The notes under the pieces were generated by a model. The model had not been told where the DNA came from. It was given only the letters and a program-made list of their open reading frames with translations, and did no database searches. Below, piece after piece: positions 23,330 through 28,011 of a stretch of 28,011 nucleotides of DNA; the stretch's first letter is position 1; each line of letters starts with the position of its first letter. The translations under genes and the position numbers were made by a program. Origin of the DNA: a virus; the IMG/VR virus record IMGVR_UViG_3300044637_000695, positions 1-28,011 of that record. One strand, written 5' to 3'.

Positions 23330-23764
23330 ATGGGGTACGTTCCAAATAGAATAAATAATGTAACGTTCGACCAGATGTTGAGCACTTTAGGTCAATGTCT
23401 TGACACTAAAGGTACTGGCTTCTACAACAAAATTGTAGGAGGTATGAAATGCTCAACCTTAGAGCTTAAAAAACTAGAATTAGTTCTTTATCTTCTAAAC
23501 AGAAAAGATGCAACGTCATCTTTAGATTGTATATTTAATGGGGCTACAATGCCAGGAGTATCTTACACAGGTACTGTAACTCCATCAGGCACTACTCCAT
23601 ACATTCAAACATTTGTAAATTACTTTACACTTAATTTTTGTAAAGATTGTATTACATCAAATTCAACTGCAACAACACCTGTAGTAGATACTACACCGTA
23701 TTTATTGCTAGAAGATTTGAGCTATATTTACCTAGAAGACTCTTCAAAAATAAAATTAGAATAA
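23330..23764 (+). CDS. Putative virion or fibre-accessory protein (144 aa)
   Basis: The N-terminal segment is helical with Cys23 and Cys41 (QCLDTKGTGFYNKIVGGMKC), the middle is Thr-rich, and the end has three short similar units at an 8-residue period (YLLLEDLS, YIYLEDSS, KIKLE). Such C-terminal L-x-L-E-D repeats are seen on small virion proteins of several phages. It starts 9 nt after the Cys-rich gene and ends 1 nt before the fibre gene, so it is co-transcribed with them. Confidence 0.55.
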   Translation: MGYVPNRINNVTFDQMLSTLGQCLDTKGTGFYNKIVGGMKCSTLELKKLELVLYLLNRKDATSSLDCIFNGATMPGVSYTGTVTPSGTTPYIQTFVNYFTLNFCKDCITSNSTATTPVVDTTPYLLLEDLSYIYLEDSSKIKLE

Positions 23765-23765
23765 C

Positions 23766-25172
23766 ATGTCATTACCTATAAGTTCTCTTACATTAATTGC
23801 TAAAACAAGCATAGGAGCTACTCACTATCTTCCTTTAGCAGACGGAACAGCAGCTAACTATAAGCTGTTAATTCAAGATTTGTTCCCTGCAATGAATACA
23901 TTAGGGGCATCTAGTGAATCATTATTTGTAAGTGTGACAAATAAGAACACTTTGAATTTCAAAGGTATCAAGTCTTTAGATAACTTGTTAACAGTAACAA
24001 CTGCAAGTAATAATATTACATTGCAAGTAAACCCTGCTAATATTGATTTATCTCTTTGTGATAATTCTACATCAGGATTTATTACAGGTCCTGTAAGCTT
24101 AACCAGTGGAATCTCAGGAACATTGCCTGTTGCTAATGGTGGTACAGGCCTTGCTACTTTAACAGCTAACAGCTTATATGTAGGTAACGGAACATCAGCT
24201 TTAACAGCATTAGGTGCTGCAACTAACGGTCAAATCCCAATTGGTCGTACAGGTTTGTCTCCAGTACTTGCAACATTAACTGCAGGAACTAACGTAACAG
24301 TTACAAACGGTTCTGGTTCTATTACAATTGCTGCAAGCTTAACAACTCTTACTCAAAACTTAAATGGAGCTGGGTATAATATCTACGGTCTTGGATGGTT
24401 AAGTGGTGATGGTCAAAATGAAGGTATTGCAGTTAACTCTGCAGGTAAAGTATTTGTAGGATCTTCAACTCCAACTGCATTCTACAATTATGACTTAAAT
24501 GTAAATAATGGAATTGGGTTAAATGGGTCTATATCTCAAAATATTACAATGAGTAGTAGTGCAACACCAGGGTGGCTAACTGTTACGGGGTCACAAGCTA
24601 TAGTAACTAATGTAGCTGGAGGTAATATAAGTATTGATGGTGGTACTGCTACTGGTACAGGAGCAGGTGGAGGACTTTTCTTTCAAGGTGGGGCTAATAT
24701 ATCTGGATCTGGATCTGGAGGTCCAGCATGGTTAAAAGGTGGCAATGCTGATGCAGGACCTGGAGGTACAGCATTAATAGCTGGAGGAGCTTCTACATCA
24801 GGAGCTGGAGGAACTGTATCTATCACTGCAGGGGCTGGAGTTACCGTAGGTGGAACTGTAGCTATTACTGCAACTGGAGCAGTACAGGGAGGTCCAGTTA
24901 ATATAACAGCTGGTTCTGCAACAACAGGTACAGCAGGAAGTGTTAATATAACCCCTGGTAAAAGCACCTCTGGAGCAGACGGTAAAACAGTAATTAATGT
25001 ACCAGTTGGATCTACTACTGCTCCATTAGTTAACTTTACAGGAATCTCAGGAGCAGCCTCGGCTAACTCCTTCTCAACCTCGACTGCATCAGCTTCAGCT
25101 AAAACTGGAGCAATTAAAATTCAAATTAACGGAGTAGACCACTGGATCAGAGTGTATGCTACCGCTGAATAA
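23766..25172 (+). CDS. Tail fibre with Gly-rich shaft (468 aa)
   Basis: N-terminal virion-binding region; a fibre repeat near residues 110-195 (LPVANGGTGLATLTANSLYV, then NGQIPIGRTGLSPVLATLTA and AGTNVTVTNGSGSITIAAS), a pattern common in phage fibres; a shaft of about 130 residues very rich in Gly, Thr and Ala (residues about 280-410, GTGAGGGLFFQGGANISGSG in it) that may form a beta-helix or collagen-like shaft; and a compact C-terminal tip (KTGAIKIQINGVDHWIRVYA). It resembles the 515-residue fibre in overall build, suggesting that both fibres share an evolutionary module. Likely host binding. Confidence 0.75.
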   Translation: MSLPISSLTLIAKTSIGATHYLPLADGTAANYKLLIQDLFPAMNTLGASSESLFVSVTNKNTLNFKGIKSLDNLLTVTTASNNITLQVNPANIDLSLCDNSTSGFITGPVSLTSGISGTLPVANGGTGLATLTANSLYVGNGTSALTALGAATNGQIPIGRTGLSPVLATLTAGTNVTVTNGSGSITIAASLTTLTQNLNGAGYNIYGLGWLSGDGQNEGIAVNSAGKVFVGSSTPTAFYNYDLNVNNGIGLNGSISQNITMSSSATPGWLTVTGSQAIVTNVAGGNISIDGGTATGTGAGGGLFFQGGANISGSGSGGPAWLKGGNADAGPGGTALIAGGASTSGAGGTVSITAGAGVTVGGTVAITATGAVQGGPVNITAGSATTGTAGSVNITPGKSTSGADGKTVINVPVGSTTAPLVNFTGISGAASANSFSTSTASASAKTGAIKIQINGVDHWIRVYATAE

Positions 25173-25204
25173 TAAATAAGTAAAAACCAAACAAACAAAT
25201 AGTT

Positions 25205-25639
25205 ATGAACGTAGTTGAACAAGAAAAGAGATACGGTGTGAACATCACCGCTACTCGTCGTGAGTTTTTAGAAATGTACAAAGTATTACATGAAACTCGT
25301 GGAGAAAAAGGAGTTAAGTATGCAATGATTGTCCTAAAGAATTGTGACGTCATTAAAAAAGAACTTGACTTTTTAGAAGCTAAAGCTGCTCCTACTGAAG
25401 CATTTATTGAGTTGTCAAGAAAAGCTCAAGAATTTATGCAAGCTGAAAACGAAGAAGGTTTGAAAGCAATGGAGGCAGAACACATGGATGAAATTAATGC
25501 TCGTAAGCAACAGATAGCAGATGTAAACATTGAACTTGACCAAGAGGTAACTCTAGAACTCAAGATGATTAATGAAAAACTTCTCCCTGAAAGCTTATCA
25601 GCAGATCAGATAGAAACTTTAATTAAAATAATTAACTAA
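25205..25639 (+). CDS. Coiled-coil structural or assembly protein (144 aa)
   Basis: Mostly helical, with ITATRREFLEMYKVLHETRG, VKYAMIVLKNCDVIKKELDF and a long charged coil (LKAMEAEHMDEINARKQQIA). One Cys. The second helix ('YAMIVLKNxxxIKxEL') resembles helical proteins found between fibre and tail genes in siphoviruses (DUF1617-like pattern), but I cannot confirm the link. Translation begins after an A-rich leader. It ends 1 nt before the next start. Role unknown, maybe tail or fibre assembly. Confidence 0.5.
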   Translation: MNVVEQEKRYGVNITATRREFLEMYKVLHETRGEKGVKYAMIVLKNCDVIKKELDFLEAKAAPTEAFIELSRKAQEFMQAENEEGLKAMEAEHMDEINARKQQIADVNIELDQEVTLELKMINEKLLPESLSADQIETLIKIIN

Positions 25640-25640
25640 C

Positions 25641-25931
25641 ATGAGCTATAATAGTGGTGTAGAAGTATTGTTAAACGATGGTTTAAATAACCAACGTAAA
25701 AAAGCACAATTTTACAATATAGAAGATGCAGGTGCTGAAACTTTAAACGTTGCAGTAAACAGCATTTCATTTTCTAATGTTGGAACAGTTGCAATTACAT
25801 TAAATGGATACGAAATTCCTGTAGGATCAACTGTAAGTTTTGATGCAGGGGGTGCTGAAAACAGATTTCCAGCAGGAACTTTTGAATTCGATACTACTGG
25901 TGGAAAATTATTAATTGCTTATACTTGGTAA
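25641..25931 (+). CDS. Small virion protein candidate (96 aa)
   Basis: Begins MSYNSGVEVLLNDGLNNQRK, with a beta-rich remainder (VAITLNGYEIPVGSTVSFDA, EFDTTGGKLLIAYTW). Beta-sandwich-like, no Cys, no membrane part. It lies between the coil protein and a larger beta-rich protein and probably belongs to the fibre/decoration block. It ends 1 nt before the next start. No family name known to me. Confidence 0.5.
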   Translation: MSYNSGVEVLLNDGLNNQRKKAQFYNIEDAGAETLNVAVNSISFSNVGTVAITLNGYEIPVGSTVSFDAGGAENRFPAGTFEFDTTGGKLLIAYTW

Positions 25932-25932
25932 T

Positions 25933-26442
25933 ATGGGAACAATAATTACAAATACACCGACTGGTGGTAGTGAGTACCCAATAAAATTGGCAAGAAGTTT
26001 TTCTGGAACTGAAATCACAGGTCAAACACTTACTATTTCTGATAGTTTATATATTCCAGCTAATACCATTGCCGCAAAAGAATTTGTTTTACAAATTAAT
26101 GCAACTTTATACAGAACATTTTCTGGAGTGGGAGGTACTGTTCTTGGTTGGTTATATTTAAACACTACAAATAGTTTAACAGGAGCAACTTTAATTGGAC
26201 GATCTGGTCAATTAGCAACAGGTCAACAATGGAGTGGTTTTAATAGAAATTTTCCAGTAAGAACGTCAACAGCTTATGGATTAGGTACAGGTAATCAATT
26301 TGGATTAGATTACACTTCTAACTCTGGGTTTACTTTTACATTTGATAAAACACAAAATAATTATTTAATTTTTGCAATTAGCTCTGTCAATGTAAATGAC
26401 GGTGGTACTTGGATTAACTCTAAAGCTGATTTATATGTTTAA
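25933..26442 (+). CDS. Beta-rich virion decoration or receptor-binding candidate (169 aa)
   Basis: The ATG at 25933 was chosen (1 nt after the previous stop) instead of a TTG-type start at 25915 in the preceding gene. It reads MGTIITNTPTGGSEYPIKLA, then beta strands with Phe/Leu/Thr/Gly (FVLQINATLYRTFSGVGG; GFTFTFDKTQNNYLIFAISS). The build is of a single jelly-roll domain, like phage fibre heads. It overlaps the next gene by 8 nt (ATGTTTAA). Function inferred from composition and position. Confidence 0.5.
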   Translation: MGTIITNTPTGGSEYPIKLARSFSGTEITGQTLTISDSLYIPANTIAAKEFVLQINATLYRTFSGVGGTVLGWLYLNTTNSLTGATLIGRSGQLATGQQWSGFNRNFPVRTSTAYGLGTGNQFGLDYTSNSGFTFTFDKTQNNYLIFAISSVNVNDGGTWINSKADLYV

Positions 26443-26638
26443 TATAGAAAAAACAGAAAATGGATTTATTCTAAATGATATGGAATATATTCTAATCACA
26501 GAAGAAGAAATAATTTCAGAAACTCAATGCAACTTTGATACAGATAAAGGAATTATTTTACTTGACCTATCGTGTACAATTAACGGTGTGCACTTTACAG
26601 ATATAAATTTATTTGTTCAATCCCTTAAAGGAGAATAA
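26435..26638 (+). CDS. Small acidic accessory protein (67 aa)
   Basis: The ATG at 26435 overlaps the previous stop by 8 nt and is preferred to a longer in-frame start at 26396. The product starts MFNIEKTENGFILNDMEYIL and is acidic and beta-rich with two Cys. It ends 6 nt before the phosphoesterase gene. The close overlap and same orientation support a real gene, but I recognise no function. Confidence 0.5.
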   Translation: MFNIEKTENGFILNDMEYILITEEEIISETQCNFDTDKGIILLDLSCTINGVHFTDINLFVQSLKGE

Positions 26639-26644
26639 TAACTA

Positions 26645-27805
26645 ATGACCTTACTAGAACTAACTCAGACATTAACAGCCAGACCATGGTTCTTAAAGAA
26701 AGGACCTGGTTTAGTAGCTAGAAAATTTAAGGTTAGTTTGCAAGATGCTGCTGCAGCATTAAAGATTGTAAGAGCAAAACAAAGAGAGATTAACAGAAAG
26801 GTCGTAAAAGTTGAAACACTTACTAACGATTCTGACAATGTTATCACAGAGTTTGAACAGTATTTAGATAAAAACGGGATTGATCACTCAATGGTCAATT
26901 CCGTTAAATACTGGCAAAACATGAAAGGAGAACAACGGTTCTCTGTAGTTACCAAAAATGAAAGAACGGCAGAAGATATTCAAAAAGAGATTGAAGAATT
27001 TGCAGCCAGCTACAGCCCTAGAACTAGAGTGATTACTAAGGGTAGAGGAGTTGACTACAAAATGAAGTCTACTTTAGAGATTTCTCTTCCTGATATTCAC
27101 TATGGAAAGTTAACGGATATTACCCTAGAAGAAATGGAGAAACAATTCCTTGATACAATTGAGGACTTGGTTAACAAAGGAAGAGGGTTAAATATCGAGA
27201 AGATTCTTCTCCCAATCGGAAACGATGGGATGAATACAGATGGAATGAGGATGGCTACAACAAAGGGTACCCCTCAGCATGATGTAATCGGATGGAAAGA
27301 ATCATTTAAAGGATACTGGACTCTAATAGTTAGAGCAGTAGATTTCTTGAAAAGTGTGGCTCCAGTTGATATCATTGTTGTATCGGGGAACCATGACTAC
27401 GAGAGAATGTTTTATGCTGGGGATGTCCTAGCAGGGTGGTACCGAAATGACCCAAATGTTACTGTAGATAACTCTACAATGCCAAGAAAGTATTACAAGT
27501 ACGGGAAAAACATGATAATGTTTACCCACGGAGATAATGAAAAACCTGCTGATATGCCACTAATAATGGCTACTGAGCAACCGGAAATGTTTGCAACAAC
27601 TGAGTTTAGAGAAGCTCATTGTGGACATTACCATAAAGAACAGGTAAATGAATACCGAGGTGTTAAGGTGAGATTTCTCCCTTCAATATGTGCATTAGAT
27701 GAGTGGCATAAGAAGATGGGATATCAATCACTCAGGGCAGCTCAGGCATTCATTTGGAATCACGACGAAGGACTTGAAGGATACTTACAAAGCAATGTTA
27801 GATAA
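26645..27805 (+). CDS. Calcineurin-like metallophosphoesterase (386 aa)
   Basis: All five metal-binding motifs of the family are visible: DIH (D150, H152), GNDG (N193, D194), GNHD (N249, H250, D251), THGD (H295), and GHYH (H328, H330). This is the active site of metallophosphoesterases such as Mre11/SbcD and UDP-sugar or nucleotide phosphatases. The N-terminal 60 residues look like a small helix-turn-helix domain (LVARKFKVSLQDAAAALKIV). Substrate is not shown by sequence: DNA ends and nucleotides are options. It lies downstream of the fibre block and before a structural gene, so its virion or host target is unclear. The fold call is strong. Confidence 0.85.
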   Translation: MTLLELTQTLTARPWFLKKGPGLVARKFKVSLQDAAAALKIVRAKQREINRKVVKVETLTNDSDNVITEFEQYLDKNGIDHSMVNSVKYWQNMKGEQRFSVVTKNERTAEDIQKEIEEFAASYSPRTRVITKGRGVDYKMKSTLEISLPDIHYGKLTDITLEEMEKQFLDTIEDLVNKGRGLNIEKILLPIGNDGMNTDGMRMATTKGTPQHDVIGWKESFKGYWTLIVRAVDFLKSVAPVDIIVVSGNHDYERMFYAGDVLAGWYRNDPNVTVDNSTMPRKYYKYGKNMIMFTHGDNEKPADMPLIMATEQPEMFATTEFREAHCGHYHKEQVNEYRGVKVRFLPSICALDEWHKKMGYQSLRAAQAFIWNHDEGLEGYLQSNVR

Positions 27806-27816
27806 AATACAGAAAG

Positions 27817-28011
27817 ATGACTTTAGATGAAATTTCATTTAACCTTTTAAATCTATTTAGAGGTGGACGCAGCTCACAGGATGAGGTAATATCCTTGAGC
27901 CAAATCAAATTTAACGTTAAGCACTATCGTGCTGTATTTATACGTAGAGACTATGCAAGAAATGGTCTAGTAACTCGTCACTTAGAACAAGACTTAAAGT
28001 GTGTTAAACTA
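27817..28011 (+). CDS. Structural gene cut by the right edge, probable tail ring/adaptor protein
   Basis: The first 65 codons are visible: MTLDEISFNLLNLFRGGRSS, QIKFNVKHYRAVFIRRDYAR and NGLVTRHLEQDLKCVKL, with no stop. 'NLLNLxRGGRS' and 'QIKFNxKHYRAxFIRRDYARN' are patterns I recall in a crAss-like ring/tail-adaptor protein. The remainder is outside the window. It starts 11 nt after the phosphoesterase stop. Confidence 0.6.
   Translation, partial: MTLDEISFNLLNLFRGGRSSQDEVISLSQIKFNVKHYRAVFIRRDYARNGLVTRHLEQDLKCVKL

Noticed and set aside
24683-24967. Leftward 94-codon Pro/Val-rich frame opposite the Gly-rich fibre
   Set aside because: It is the mirror of Gly/Thr/Ala codons in the fibre shaft, with no independent support.
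1-28011. tRNA genes, CRISPR arrays, insertion sequences, integrase or attachment sites
   Set aside because: None was recognised on either strand by eye; no cloverleaf, spaced repeats, transposase motifs or integrase motifs were found.

Overview
The window looks like the virion-assembly, lysis and adhesin region of a tailed double-stranded DNA phage of a Bacteroidetes (probably Flavobacteriia-like) host. The evidence is low GC, no Shine-Dalgarno sequences before starts (A-rich leaders instead), several Bacteroidetes-type promoters (TTG, about 20 nt, TAnnTTTG), a signal peptide ending just before Gln, and tightly packed genes with 1-8 bp overlaps. The order TerS candidate, TerL, portal, virion protein, acidic scaffold, major capsid protein, then connector/ring-like proteins fits a crAss-like or related short-tailed phage. 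That lineage is an inference from layout and remembered family patterns, not from a search. No tape-measure gene lies in the window.

Layout. 1-495: two leftward small genes, one running off the left edge, with a terminator between them. 496-1018: divergent intergenic region with short repeats. 1019-2014: rightward small genes, interrupted by a gene-free stretch (1482-1783) that has its own strong promoter and several predicted stems, so a candidate ncRNA or long leader. 2027-6522: first adhesin block with a C1q/TNF-like protein, a Gly-linker tail fibre, and a 736-residue BspA-like leucine-rich-repeat protein. 6527-8199: lysis cassette with an L,D-transpeptidase-like putative endolysin, two holin candidates and an out-of-frame nested spanin-like pair. 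8257-10208: promoter-led operon of a GroES-like co-chaperonin, winged-helix protein, zinc-ribbon protein, HU/IHF-like protein and putative small terminase. 10201-12174: large terminase.

12256-19619 is the capsid block: portal, a Dps/ferritin-like protein, a large Q-rich Cys-containing virion protein, acidic scaffold and major capsid protein, closed by a strong terminator. The portal and scaffold genes are each preceded by the same promoter-like module at the same spacing. 19734-22750: probable connector, ring and abundant accessory structural proteins, ending in a perfect 12-bp terminator. 22826-26638: second adhesin/decoration block, including a Cys-rich protein and a Gly-rich fibre. 26645-28011: calcineurin-like metallophosphoesterase and the start of another conserved structural gene cut by the right edge.

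The genes form a late programme: GroES probably helps the host GroEL fold virion proteins; scaffold, portal and capsid protein build the head; TerS/TerL package DNA; the fibre blocks make host-binding structures; the lysis cassette releases virions. The most notable items are the Dps-like protein beside the portal gene, the duplicated late-promoter module, the candidate ncRNA, the overlapping spanin-like genes and the phage LRR adhesin.
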